Assembly: GCA_910586605.1 (NCBI GenBank)
Contig: CAJUJR010000018.1
Span: 1 to 40,523 of the forward strand
Source: an uncultured Lachnospiraceae bacterium
GTDB taxonomy: Bacteria; Bacillota; Clostridia; Lachnospirales; Lachnospiraceae
DNA: 40,523 nucleotides
Direction: 5' to 3'
The notes below the pieces were generated by a model. The model was not told the origin of the DNA. It worked only from the letters and a program-made list of their open reading frames with translations, and did not search any database. The translations under genes and the position numbers were made by a program. Below are positions 13,504 through 22,589 of the stretch, in pieces (the stretch's first letter is position 1; each line of letters begins with the position of its first letter).

Positions 13504-16437
13504 ATGGCAAAAATGAAAATATATGATATTGCAAGAAGTTTGCAGGAAAAATTTCCGGATTTAAAGAGTAAGGATTTGGTGGAACTGCTCCAGGAAAATG
13601 GCTTTGAGGTAAAGAGCGCCCAAAGCAGCATAGAGGATGAAGCGATTGGTTTTTTGCTGAATTATTATAAAAAGAAGGCTCCAAAACCAGCAGCCAAACC
13701 AGAGAAAAAGGCGAAAAAGGAACAGCCGGCAGCGAAAAAAGAGGCTGCCCCGAAGAAAGAACAGCCAAAGAAGAAAGAGGCGGCAGAGAGCAAAAAGGCA
13801 GATGCCGTGAAAAAAGAAGTGCCTGCGCAGAAGGAAGCTCCTGCCAAGGCAGAAAACATCCCGGCAGATGTTGTTGCCGCTTCTGCCCCTTCTATAGAAA
13901 ACGATGAAAAGAAGCCTTCCCAAGCAGAGGCTGCAAAGGGGGAAACAAAGCTTTCTCCTGGCGAAGCCCAGAAGGAACAGCCAAAGAAGAAAGAGGATGC
14001 CAGGGAAGAGAAGGCAGAAAAACCTTCTAAGGATGAGAATAAACCATCTGGAAAGGCAGAAAAGCCTGTGAAAACAGAAGGTAATAGGACAGAGAAACCT
14101 GTACCGCCTGTTTCAAAGGAAGAAAAGAAGCCAAAAGCAGAAAATGCACCGCAAAAGGAAAGAAATGCTGCAAATGGCCGTACGCAAAACCAGCATGGCG
14201 AGCAGGAAAACCGTCAGAACAGCTATAACCGTGGCGGTAATGGAAACAATAAAAATACTGGGCGTGACGGCGGGAATAACCGTGGGAACCGCAATGACAG
14301 GCGGGATGGAAATAAGGATAACCGCCAAGGCAGGGGATATAATAACAGGGATAACCGTGACAATAGCAACCGGGATAATTCCGGCAGCCGCCAGGGCAGC
14401 TATGCAAACCGCAATGGAAAGCCAGGCGGTTTTGATTCCAGAAGAAATACACAGGCCCCGATGGAGACAATGAAGCCAGAAGTAAAGCAGTCAAGGCAGC
14501 AACGTGCCAATAAGGATTCCAGAAGCGCAAAACAGCGCCATGGAAAAGACAGAGGCAGGGAAGAGTTTGAAGAGGATGCATTTAACCAGAATAACAACAA
14601 GGCAAGGAAGAAAAAAGATCCAAACAGGAAAGGCGCTTTTATCCGTCCAGAGCCAGTTGCAAAGCCGCAGGAGCCAGAGGATGGCATCAGGAATATTATT
14701 TTGCCAGAGAAGATGACGATCAAAGAGTTAGCGGATATTATGAAGGTACCTGCTGCAACGGTAATTAAAAAACTGTTCTTGCAGGGGAATGTCGTTTCTT
14801 TGAACCATGAGATTACGTATGAAGAAGCAGAAGAGATTGCATTAGAGTATAACTGCATAGCAGAAATGGAAGAAAAAGTAGACAAAATTGCTGAACTGCT
14901 CAAAGAGGATGAAGAAGACGAGAAACTGATGAAGAAACGCCCTCCAGTAGTTTGCGTTATGGGGCATGTAGACCATGGTAAGACGTCGCTGTTAGATGCA
15001 ATCCGAGAGGCGCATGTGACAGATAAAGAAGCAGGCGGCATAACACAGCATATTGGCGCGTATGTGACAGAGATTAATGGGGAAAAGATTACGTTTTTAG
15101 ATACCCCAGGCCATGAGGCTTTTACCTCTATGCGTATGAGGGGCGCACAGTCGACTGATATTGCAATCCTTGTGGTTGCAGCAGACGATGGCGTTATGCC
15201 GCAGACGGTTGAGGCAATTAACCATGCAAAGGCAGCTAATGTAGAGATTATTGTAGCTGTTAATAAAATTGATAAACCAAGCGCAAATATTGAGCGTGTG
15301 AAACAGGAACTTGTGGAACATGGCCTTGTTGCAGAAGACTGGGGCGGCGATACGGTATTTGTGCCAGTATCTGCCCATACAAAGGAAGGTATTGACCAGC
15401 TTTTGGAAATGATTATCCTGACAGCAGAGGTTGCAGAATTAAAAGCCAATCCAAACCGTAAGGCAAGAGGCGTCGTAATTGAGGCACAGCTTGATAAAGG
15501 GCGCGGCCCTGTCGCCACTGTCCTTGTACAAAAAGGTACGCTCCATGTTGGTGATAATATTGCAGCAGGTGCGGCATATGGTAAAATCCGTGCAATGATG
15601 AATGCAAAAGGGCATCGTGTAAAGGAAGCGCTTCCTTCTACGCCTGTAGAAATCCTAGGCCTGCATGACGTGCCAGATGCCGGGGAAATATTTATGGCGA
15701 CAGAAAACGACAAGGAAGCAAGGAATATTGCAGAAACGTATATCAGCCAGGGCAGGGAGAAGCTTTTGGATGAAACAAAGTCAAAGCTTACGTTGGATGG
15801 CCTGTTCTCCCAGATCCAGGCAGGCAATATTAAAGATTTGAACCTGATTGTCAAAGCGGATGTACAGGGGTCTGTCGAAGCAGTAAAACAGAGCTTGTTA
15901 AAACTGAGCAATGATGAGGTTGCTGTCCGCATTATTCATGGCGGCGTTGGTGCAATTACTGAATCCGACGTTTCCTTGGCAAGCGCATCAAATGCCATTA
16001 TTATTGGATTTAATGTCCGCCCAGACAATATGGCAAAAGAGGTTGCAGACAGGGAGAAGGTGGATGTGCGCCTGTACCGTATTATTTACAATGCAATTGA
16101 GGATATTGAAGCGGCGATGAAGGGGATGTTAGATCCTGAATATGAGGAAAAGGTTATTGGCCATGCAGAAATCCGCCAGACGTTTAAGGCTTCTGGCATT
16201 GGTACAATTGCAGGTTCCTATGTGCTGGATGGTAAGATTATCCGTGGCTGCAAGGTACGCATTACAAGAGAAGGCGAGCAGATTTTTGAAGGCGAGCTGG
16301 CATCCTTAAAGAGATTTAAAGATGATGTGAAGGAAGTTGCTACAGGATATGAATGCGGTCTTGTAATGGAAGGATTTAACGAGGTTGAGGTAGAAGATTT
16401 AATTGAAGCATATATTATGGTAGAAGTTCCAAGATAA
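13504..16437 (+). CDS. infB: Translation initiation factor IF-2
   Basis: GTPase that brings initiator fMet-tRNA to the 30S subunit and promotes subunit joining. The N-terminal IF2_N domain covers residues 1-52. A disordered linker of about 340 residues follows: first Lys/Glu/Pro/Ala-rich, then from about residue 240 to 310 an Asn/Arg/Gly-rich segment. A second IF2_N domain begins near residue 397 (KMTIKELADIMKVPAATV). The G domain shows G1 GHVDHGKT (about 486-493), G3 DTPGHEAF, G4 NKID and G5 SAHT. The C-terminal domains follow, with GSVEAVKQSL and the fMet-tRNA-binding C2 domain. At 977 residues it is long, because of the linker. The ATG has AGGAGG 12 nt upstream. Fifth gene of the operon. 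Confidence 0.97.
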   Translation: MAKMKIYDIARSLQEKFPDLKSKDLVELLQENGFEVKSAQSSIEDEAIGFLLNYYKKKAPKPAAKPEKKAKKEQPAAKKEAAPKKEQPKKKEAAESKKADAVKKEVPAQKEAPAKAENIPADVVAASAPSIENDEKKPSQAEAAKGETKLSPGEAQKEQPKKKEDAREEKAEKPSKDENKPSGKAEKPVKTEGNRTEKPVPPVSKEEKKPKAENAPQKERNAANGRTQNQHGEQENRQNSYNRGGNGNNKNTGRDGGNNRGNRNDRRDGNKDNRQGRGYNNRDNRDNSNRDNSGSRQGSYANRNGKPGGFDSRRNTQAPMETMKPEVKQSRQQRANKDSRSAKQRHGKDRGREEFEEDAFNQNNNKARKKKDPNRKGAFIRPEPVAKPQEPEDGIRNIILPEKMTIKELADIMKVPAATVIKKLFLQGNVVSLNHEITYEEAEEIALEYNCIAEMEEKVDKIAELLKEDEEDEKLMKKRPPVVCVMGHVDHGKTSLLDAIREAHVTDKEAGGITQHIGAYVTEINGEKITFLDTPGHEAFTSMRMRGAQSTDIAILVVAADDGVMPQTVEAINHAKAANVEIIVAVNKIDKPSANIERVKQELVEHGLVAEDWGGDTVFVPVSAHTKEGIDQLLEMIILTAEVAELKANPNRKARGVVIEAQLDKGRGPVATVLVQKGTLHVGDNIAAGAAYGKIRAMMNAKGHRVKEALPSTPVEILGLHDVPDAGEIFMATENDKEARNIAETYISQGREKLLDETKSKLTLDGLFSQIQAGNIKDLNLIVKADVQGSVEAVKQSLLKLSNDEVAVRIIHGGVGAITESDVSLASASNAIIIGFNVRPDNMAKEVADREKVDVRLYRIIYNAIEDIEAAMKGMLDPEYEEKVIGHAEIRQTFKASGIGTIAGSYVLDGKIIRGCKVRITREGEQIFEGELASLKRFKDDVKEVATGYECGLVMEGFNEVEVEDLIEAYIMVEVPR

Positions 16438-16472
16438 ATTTAAAGGGACTATAATTTGAAGAAGGAAGAAGC

Positions 16473-16847
16473 ATGAGAAAAAACAGTATAAAATATTCAA
16501 GAATGAATGGTGAAGTGCAGCGTGAAATCAGCAGGATTATTGCGCAGGAAATTAAAGACCCAAGAATTCACCCGATGACGTCTGTCCTTTCGGTGGAAGT
16601 GACGCCTGATTTAAAGTATGCGAAGGTTTTTGTCAGTGTACTGGGGAGTGAAGAGGAAAAGGAGAATACGAAAGCAGGCTTAAAAAGCGCTGCGTCCCAT
16701 GTGCGTTCTCAGTTGGCAAAGTCACTTAATTTGCGCAATACGCCAGAGCTAACTTTTATTATGGATGATTCGATTGAATATGGCATCCAGATGTCAAAGC
16801 GTATTGATGAACTGAACCTTTCCCATGACAGGGAAGAAGAGGAATAG
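16473..16847 (+). CDS. rbfA: 30S ribosome-binding factor RbfA
   Basis: RbfA binds the immature 30S subunit near the 5' end of 16S rRNA and helps late processing. The 124-residue sequence contains the family's KH-like core: INGEV-like start (RMNGEVQREISRII), IKDPRIHPMTSVLSVEVTPD, YAKVFVSVLG and the end IEYGIQMSKRIDEL. It starts 36 nt after infB with GAAGGAAGAAGC upstream. A terminator-like hairpin follows directly, so part of the operon transcript may end here. Confidence 0.96.
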   Translation: MRKNSIKYSRMNGEVQREISRIIAQEIKDPRIHPMTSVLSVEVTPDLKYAKVFVSVLGSEEEKENTKAGLKSAASHVRSQLAKSLNLRNTPELTFIMDDSIEYGIQMSKRIDELNLSHDREEEE

Positions 16848-16850
16848 CAA

Positions 16851-16890
16851 AAGGGGCACCAATTGAATCGGTGCCCCTTACATTTCTTTA
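16851..16890 (+). terminator. Hairpin between rbfA and nrnA
   Basis: AAGGGGCACC (16851-16860) pairs perfectly with GGTGCCCCTT (16870-16879) around AATTGAATC; ACATTTCTTT follows. The stem is strong but the T tract is interrupted, so partial termination or 3'-end protection of the upstream mRNA is likely rather than a full stop. Confidence 0.65.
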
Positions 16891-16910
16891 GAATATGAAA
16901 GGGGATTTTG

Positions 16911-17864
16911 ATGGAGGATTTAAAATTAATTGTTAAGGATGCAGGAAATATTCTGATTGCAGGGCACAGGCGGCCAGATGGGGACTGTACTGGCGCATGT
17001 ATTGCGGCATACCATTACCTGAAAGAAAACTGCCCAGAAAAGGAACTGACAGTATATTTGGAAGTTATGCCAGAAAAATTTTCTTTTCTGGATGAAGAGG
17101 ATGATATTGTATCACATCAGGTCCCAGAGGGGGATTTTGATCTTGTGATTGCCGTGGACTCCAGTACGGCAGACTGCCTTGGCAATGCAGAAGCGGCGTT
17201 TTGCAAAGCAAAAAAGACAGTTTGCATAGACCACCATATCAGTAATGCTTCCTATGCGGGGCAGAATTTTATTGATGTGTCGGCAAGTTCAACTTGCGAG
17301 GTGCTTTATGGGATGATGGAGGAAGAGGCGGTAAGTAAGAAAATTGCGGAAGCCCTTTATATTGGGATTATTTTTGATACAGGTGTATTCCGTCATTCCA
17401 ATACTTCTAAAAAGACAATGGAGATTGCTGGGAAGTTAATAGAAAAGGGGATTCCCTTCCAGGATTTCATTGACAGGTGCATGTATGAAAAAACCTATAC
17501 ACAGATTCAGCTTTTGGGGCGTACCCTTCTTGCAAGTATGCGCGTAATGGATGGGAAATGCATTGTTGCCGTGATTACTAGGCGGATGATGGAGTTCTAT
17601 GGGGCAAAAACAGAGGACATAGAAGGGATTATTGAACATCTCAGGATTACAAAGGGCGTTGAGGTGGCAATTCTTTTACATGAAACAGGGGAACAGGAAT
17701 ATAAGGTCAGCATGCGTTCTAATCATTACATAGACGTATGTAAAATCGCTACATTTTTTAATGGAGGCGGGCATATTAAGGCCGCAGGCTGCAATATGCG
17801 AGGTTCTGTGCATGATGTGATTAATAATCTGACAGAGCACATAGAGGCCCAGATGAAAGGATAA
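16911..17864 (+). CDS. nrnA: DHH/DHHA1 phosphoesterase, NrnA-like
   Basis: Predicted nanoRNase/pAp phosphatase that degrades very short RNA oligonucleotides and 3'-phosphoadenosine 5'-phosphate. Metal-binding motifs are visible: AGHRRPDGDCTGA near residue 18-30, VIAVDSS near 80, and CIDHHISN near 104-111. The C-terminal DHHA1 domain carries GGGHIKAAGC. Its 317 residues are typical. ATG 16911 follows GAAAGGGG by 6 nt; the in-frame TTG one codon upstream is less likely. It sits between rbfA and truB, its usual position in Firmicutes. Confidence 0.92.
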   Translation: MEDLKLIVKDAGNILIAGHRRPDGDCTGACIAAYHYLKENCPEKELTVYLEVMPEKFSFLDEEDDIVSHQVPEGDFDLVIAVDSSTADCLGNAEAAFCKAKKTVCIDHHISNASYAGQNFIDVSASSTCEVLYGMMEEEAVSKKIAEALYIGIIFDTGVFRHSNTSKKTMEIAGKLIEKGIPFQDFIDRCMYEKTYTQIQLLGRTLLASMRVMDGKCIVAVITRRMMEFYGAKTEDIEGIIEHLRITKGVEVAILLHETGEQEYKVSMRSNHYIDVCKIATFFNGGGHIKAAGCNMRGSVHDVINNLTEHIEAQMKG

Positions 17865-17870
17865 AATTCA

Positions 17871-18773
17871 ATGGATGGAATTATCAATGTATATAAGGAG
17901 GCGGGTTTTACTTCACATGATGTTGTGGCAAAGCTCAGAGGGGTTCTGGGTCAGAAAAAAATAGGGCATACTGGTACGTTGGATCCTATGGCTACGGGCG
18001 TGCTTCCGGTATGCTGTGGAAAGGCAACTAAGGTTTGTGAACTTCTGGCAGACAGGGATAAGACATACCAGGCGGTCTGCCAGCTGGGGATCGTGACAGA
18101 TACACAGGACATTACAGGGGCTGTGCTGGAAGAAAATTCTGTAAAAAATATAACAGAGGAAGATGTGGCACAGGCAGTCGCCTCTTTTTTGGGGGAGAGT
18201 ACGCAGCTTCCGCCAATGTATTCTGCCATAAAGGTAAATGGCAAGAAATTGTATGAACTTGCACGGGAGGGGAAAACAGTAGAACGGAATCCCCGGCCAA
18301 TTAAGATTTCCCAAATTGATATTTTGCAGATGAACCTTGAGGAACATATTTTTTCAATGGAAGTAACCTGTTCAAAAGGGACGTATATCCGTACATTGTG
18401 CCATGATATTGGACAAAAGCTGGGAGTTGGGGCGGCATTGCAGAATTTGGTGCGTACAAGGGTTGGCAATTTTATGATTGGCGACGCACTGACAATAGAT
18501 GAGATAGAGCATATATACTGTGAAGACAGGGAGGCTTTTTTTAGGCAGGTTTCTCCAGTAGATTCCTTGTTTGAGGGATATGCGAAAGTAAAGGTAAAGG
18601 AGGCCTGTGTACAAAAGCTTTCTAATGGGAATATTTTAAAAAGTTCCTGCCTAATACCATATACAGGGCTTCCGGCAGATGGCGCGGACTGCCTTGTATA
18701 CGATGCCGAAGGGGGCTTCCGGGCTATATACCGCCGTGCTGGCAGTGATTTTACAGTTATAAAGATGTTTTAA
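17871..18773 (+). CDS. truB: tRNA pseudouridine(55) synthase TruB
   Basis: Converts U55 of the T-loop of tRNAs to pseudouridine. The catalytic Asp38 lies in HTGTLDPMATGVLPVC. Other family motifs are KTYQAVCQLG, LPPMYSAIKVNGKKLYELAR and CSKGTYIRTLCHDIG. The C-terminal part is short, as in other bacterial TruB proteins of 300 residues. The gene starts 7 nt after nrnA and is followed by ribF, the conserved order in Firmicutes. Confidence 0.96.
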   Translation: MDGIINVYKEAGFTSHDVVAKLRGVLGQKKIGHTGTLDPMATGVLPVCCGKATKVCELLADRDKTYQAVCQLGIVTDTQDITGAVLEENSVKNITEEDVAQAVASFLGESTQLPPMYSAIKVNGKKLYELAREGKTVERNPRPIKISQIDILQMNLEEHIFSMEVTCSKGTYIRTLCHDIGQKLGVGAALQNLVRTRVGNFMIGDALTIDEIEHIYCEDREAFFRQVSPVDSLFEGYAKVKVKEACVQKLSNGNILKSSCLIPYTGLPADGADCLVYDAEGGFRAIYRRAGSDFTVIKMF

Positions 18774-18832
18774 GATTTGTGAATTTTTGACAGTTATAAA
18801 GTGAAAAAAGAAAAGCAGGGATGAGGTTAGTG

Positions 18833-19744
18833 ATGGAAATTATAACCGGACTTGATTTTAGCTTGAAAAACAGCAGCGTATCTCTCGGAAAATTTGACGG
18901 AATCCATTTAGGGCACCGTTTCCTGCTTCAGGAGGTAGCGCTTCGGAAGGATTTGGTTTCTACGGCGTTTACCTTTGAAAACAGGAAAGGAAGCCCTAGA
19001 ATCTATACCCAGGAAGAAAAGGATTTTATCCTACAGGGGCTGGGAATCAGCAGGGAGATTATTTTCCCATTTAACGATAAGGTAAAAAAGATGCTTCCAG
19101 AAGAATTTATTAAGCAGATTCTTGTGGGGCAGATGGATGTGAAGCATATCTGCGTTGGGACAGATTTCCGTTTTGGGAAAAACAGGGAAGGCGATATCCA
19201 TATGCTGGAAAGATTCCAGGAAAGATATGGATACACCCTGACAGCCGTCCCAAAGCTTACAGATGAAAATGGAATTATTAGCAGTACCAGAATCAGGGGG
19301 CTGATGGATTCTGGAAAGATATCAGAAGCCAATAAGCTTTTGGGTTCCCCATATTTTATGATAGGACGGGTTGGGCATGGCAATGAACTGGGGCGTAAAA
19401 TGAATATGCCAACAGCCAACCTTTTGCCAAAAAAGGACAAGAAACTGCTTCCAAATGGCGTATATGCAACAACTGTGGATATCAGGGGAAAACAATACAA
19501 TGGCGTGACAAATATTGGGAAGAAACCGACCATTGGCGACTATGCTGTCGGTGTAGAGACTTATATTATAGATTTTTGCGGGGATATTTATGGCGAGGAG
19601 ATACAAGTCTTTTTCCATGAATTTATCCGCCCAGAAAGAAAATTTAATAGCATTGAAGAACTGCAGTGCCAGCTAGGGCAGGATAAAAGGGAAGCCTGCA
19701 TCTATCACGAAAAGCGGCAAAAGGCAGCCTGTATTGACATCTGA
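18833..19744 (+). CDS. ribF: Bifunctional riboflavin kinase/FAD synthetase RibF
   Basis: Phosphorylates riboflavin to FMN and adenylates FMN to FAD. The N-terminal nucleotidyltransferase domain shows LGKFDGIHLGHRFLL (about residues 19-33), FTFENRKGSP, CVGTDFRFGKNREGD and SSTRIRGLM. The C-terminal kinase domain begins near residue 175 with GRVGHGNELGRKMNMPTANL and continues to the PE-K pattern RPERKFNSIEEL. I chose ATG 18833 because RibF proteins commonly begin with M-x-I-I-T-G; ATG 18821 four codons upstream is also possible. Likely the last gene of the operon. Confidence 0.95.
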   Translation: MEIITGLDFSLKNSSVSLGKFDGIHLGHRFLLQEVALRKDLVSTAFTFENRKGSPRIYTQEEKDFILQGLGISREIIFPFNDKVKKMLPEEFIKQILVGQMDVKHICVGTDFRFGKNREGDIHMLERFQERYGYTLTAVPKLTDENGIISSTRIRGLMDSGKISEANKLLGSPYFMIGRVGHGNELGRKMNMPTANLLPKKDKKLLPNGVYATTVDIRGKQYNGVTNIGKKPTIGDYAVGVETYIIDFCGDIYGEEIQVFFHEFIRPERKFNSIEELQCQLGQDKREACIYHEKRQKAACIDI

Positions 19745-19821
19745 AAAGGCATAACCTATAATTATTTTGGAAAACCGAGGGGAGGTATCGTTCCCTAAAT
19801 CGGAGAAAAGGAGAGAACACA

Positions 19822-22476
19822 ATGGAAAAGTACGGTGTAAATGAGCTCCGTAAAATGTATCTGGAGTTTTTTGAAGGAAAAGAACATTTAGCAATGAAGA
19901 GTTTTTCCCTGGTTCCGCATAATGATAACAGCCTGTTATTGATTAATGCAGGGATGGCGCCATTAAAACCATATTTTACAGGGCAGGAGATTCCACCGCG
20001 GAAACGGGTGACGACCTGCCAAAAGTGTGTGCGCACAGGCGATATAGAAAATGTTGGCAAGACAGCGCGGCATCTTACATTTTTTGAGATGCTGGGAAAT
20101 TTTTCTTTTGGGGATTATTTTAAGCATGAGGCGCTTGCCTGGTCCTGGGAGTTTTTAACAAAGACGCTTGGGATGGAAGAAGAACGCCTGTATCCTTCTA
20201 TTTATGGGGAGGATGAAGAGGCATTCCGTATCTGGACAGAAGAAATCGGCGTTCCGGCTGAAAAGATTACAAGGTTTTACCGGGATGAAGATGGGAAATG
20301 TGACAATTTTTGGGAGCATGGGGCAGGCCCTTGCGGCCCTTGTTCAGAGATTTACTATGACAGGGGAGAAAAGTATGGCTGTGGGAAGCCGGATTGTAAG
20401 GTGGGGTGTGAGTGCGACCGTTTTATGGAAATCTGGAACAATGTATTTACCCAGTTTGATGGGGATGGCAAAGGCCATTATGAGGAGTTAGAAAATAAAA
20501 ATATAGATACTGGGATGGGACTGGAACGCCTTGCGGTTGTTGTACAGGATGTGGATTCTGTATATGATATTGATACAATGAAAGCAATCCGTGATAAAAT
20601 CTGTTCTCTTGCCGATACAAAATACCAGGAGGATGAAGAGAAAGATATTTCCATCCGTCTGATTACCGACCATATTCGTTCGTCTACATTTATGATTTCT
20701 GATGGTATTATGCCTAGCAATGAAGGTAGGGGATATGTACTCCGCCGTTTAATCCGCCGAGCTGTGCGCCATGGAAGGAAGCTTGGGGTTGACAAGCTGT
20801 TTATGGCTGAACTTGCAGGCACTGTAATTGACGAATCAAAGGATGGCTATCCAGAGCTTGCGGAAAAGAAAGAGTTTATTGTCCAGGTCCTGATGCAGGA
20901 AGAAGAGAAGTTTGATAAAACCATTGACCAGGGGCTTTCTATCCTTGCACAGATGCAGAGCCGTCTTGAAGAGGAAGGGAAGAAGGAGCTTTCTGGGAAA
21001 GATGCATTTAAGCTGTATGACACATATGGTTTCCCGCTTGATTTAACAATTGAAATCCTAGAAGAAAAGGGATTTTGTGTGGATGGCGCCGGCTTTGGGG
21101 CAGCGATGGAAGAACAGAAGGAAAAGGCAAGGAAGGCCCGTAAAACAACAAATTATATGGGAGCAGAGGAAACAGTGTACCAGCAGATTGACGCTGCAAT
21201 TACCAGTAAGTTTGTTGGCTATGATTCTTTAGAGCATGATTCTGTAATTAGCGCCCTTACAACGGAAGAGGAAGTGGTTTCTGCACTAACAGATGGGCAG
21301 ATGGGGACGGTTATTGTAGAGGAAACCCCATTTTATGCAACAATGGGCGGACAGCAGGCCGATATCGGGGTGATTGTTTCTGGAGAAAATGAGTTTGAGG
21401 TAAAAGATACAGTTAAGCTGCAGGGCGGCAAGATAGGCCATGTTGGGATGGTTGTAAAAGGGATGTTTAAGGCAGGAGATACGGTTACATTAAAGGTAGG
21501 GCAGAAAAACCGAATGGCAACGGGGAAGAACCATAGTGCAACCCATCTTGTACAAAAAGCGCTCCGTATGGTGCTTGGTTCCCATGTAGAACAGGCCGGC
21601 TCTTATGTGGATGCAGATAGGCTTCGTTTTGACTTTTCCCATTTTTCAGCGATGACGCCAGAGGAAATTAAAAAAGCAGAAGCAATTGTGAATGAGGAAA
21701 TTGCCCTCCGTCTGCCAGTTGTGACAGAGGAAATGACATTGGAAGAGGCAAAAAAGACAGGCGCTATGGCGTTGTTTGGCGAAAAATATGGGGATACAGT
21801 ACGTGTTGTACAGATGGGGGATTTCAGCGTTGAGCTTTGCGGTGGTACCCATGTTGGCAATACAGGCGATATTACAAGTTTTAAGATTATTTCAGAAAGT
21901 GGCGTTGCAGCAGGCGTCCGCCGTATTGAGGCTTTGACAGGGGATGGGCTGATGAAATATTATGCTTCTGTTGAAGAAGAACTTCTCAACGCAGCAAAAG
22001 CAGCAAAAGCAGAGCCGGACAACCTTACAAAGAAGATTCAGGCAATGCAGGACGAAATGAAGGCGCTCCACAGTGAAAATGAAAAGTTAAAGGCGAAGCT
22101 TGCCAATGATGCAGTTGGGGATGTAGAAAGCCAGATACAAGAAATAAACGGGATGAAATTCCTTGCAATGAATGTGCCGGATGTAGACATGAACGGATTG
22201 CGTAACCTAGGCGACCAGATGAAGGAAAAGGTTGGGGAAGGCATGGTTGTGCTTGCATCCGCAAATAATGGGAAGGTGACGCTTCTTTCGATGGCGACAG
22301 ATGGGGCAATGAAGAAAGGCGCGCATGCAGGGAACTTGATTAAAGAAATTGCTTCCTTCGTTGGCGGTGGCGGCGGCGGACGCCCGAATATGGCGCAGGC
22401 AGGCGGTAAAAATCCGTCTGGGATTGAGGCGGCATTGGTGAAGGCAAAGGAAGTAGCAGAAAAACAGTTTGGTTAA
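19822..22476 (+). CDS. alaS: Alanine-tRNA ligase
   Basis: Class II synthetase that charges tRNA-Ala and edits mischarged Ser and Gly. The N-terminal catalytic core contains FEGKEHLAMKSFSLVPHND and the motif 2 region RHLTFFEMLGNFSFGDYF. The editing domain holds the zinc-binding set NHSATH (about 570-575) and CGGTH (673-677). The C-terminal DHHA1 domain ends with the Gly-rich FVGGGGGGRPNMAQAGG. Its 884 residues are full length. AGGAGAG precedes ATG 19822. I see no T-box leader in the 77-bp gap behind ribF, so it may be read from the upstream operon. Confidence 0.97.
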   Translation: MEKYGVNELRKMYLEFFEGKEHLAMKSFSLVPHNDNSLLLINAGMAPLKPYFTGQEIPPRKRVTTCQKCVRTGDIENVGKTARHLTFFEMLGNFSFGDYFKHEALAWSWEFLTKTLGMEEERLYPSIYGEDEEAFRIWTEEIGVPAEKITRFYRDEDGKCDNFWEHGAGPCGPCSEIYYDRGEKYGCGKPDCKVGCECDRFMEIWNNVFTQFDGDGKGHYEELENKNIDTGMGLERLAVVVQDVDSVYDIDTMKAIRDKICSLADTKYQEDEEKDISIRLITDHIRSSTFMISDGIMPSNEGRGYVLRRLIRRAVRHGRKLGVDKLFMAELAGTVIDESKDGYPELAEKKEFIVQVLMQEEEKFDKTIDQGLSILAQMQSRLEEEGKKELSGKDAFKLYDTYGFPLDLTIEILEEKGFCVDGAGFGAAMEEQKEKARKARKTTNYMGAEETVYQQIDAAITSKFVGYDSLEHDSVISALTTEEEVVSALTDGQMGTVIVEETPFYATMGGQQADIGVIVSGENEFEVKDTVKLQGGKIGHVGMVVKGMFKAGDTVTLKVGQKNRMATGKNHSATHLVQKALRMVLGSHVEQAGSYVDADRLRFDFSHFSAMTPEEIKKAEAIVNEEIALRLPVVTEEMTLEEAKKTGAMALFGEKYGDTVRVVQMGDFSVELCGGTHVGNTGDITSFKIISESGVAAGVRRIEALTGDGLMKYYASVEEELLNAAKAAKAEPDNLTKKIQAMQDEMKALHSENEKLKAKLANDAVGDVESQIQEINGMKFLAMNVPDVDMNGLRNLGDQMKEKVGEGMVVLASANNGKVTLLSMATDGAMKKGAHAGNLIKEIASFVGGGGGGRPNMAQAGGKNPSGIEAALVKAKEVAEKQFG

Positions 22477-22498
22477 TAGAGAGAAACTGTAATGATGC

Positions 22499-22544
22499 AA
22501 ATAATGCAACTGTAACTATTTATTTAGTTGCAGTTGTATTATTT
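22499..22544 (+). terminator. AT-rich hairpin after alaS
   Basis: AAATAATGCAACTGTAAC (22499-22516) pairs with the 18 bases 22527-22544 with two mismatches, around a 10-nt AT loop. A T tract after the stem is missing, but the 3' arm is T-rich. It probably ends the alaS transcript. Confidence 0.55.
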
Positions 22545-22589
22545 GGGAGGGGGAAATCATGACATTGGGGATATATATAAGGAGAACTT

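Noticed and set aside
14150..14460. Tandem repeat or CRISPR-like array in the Asn/Arg/Gly-rich part of infB
   Set aside because: There is no constant repeat unit or spacing; it is a codon-level low-complexity coding segment.
14400..15932. 510-codon open frame on the minus strand inside infB
   Set aside because: It is the antisense shadow of IF-2; its product is Ser/Ile/Phe-rich low complexity and the sense frame is a certain gene.
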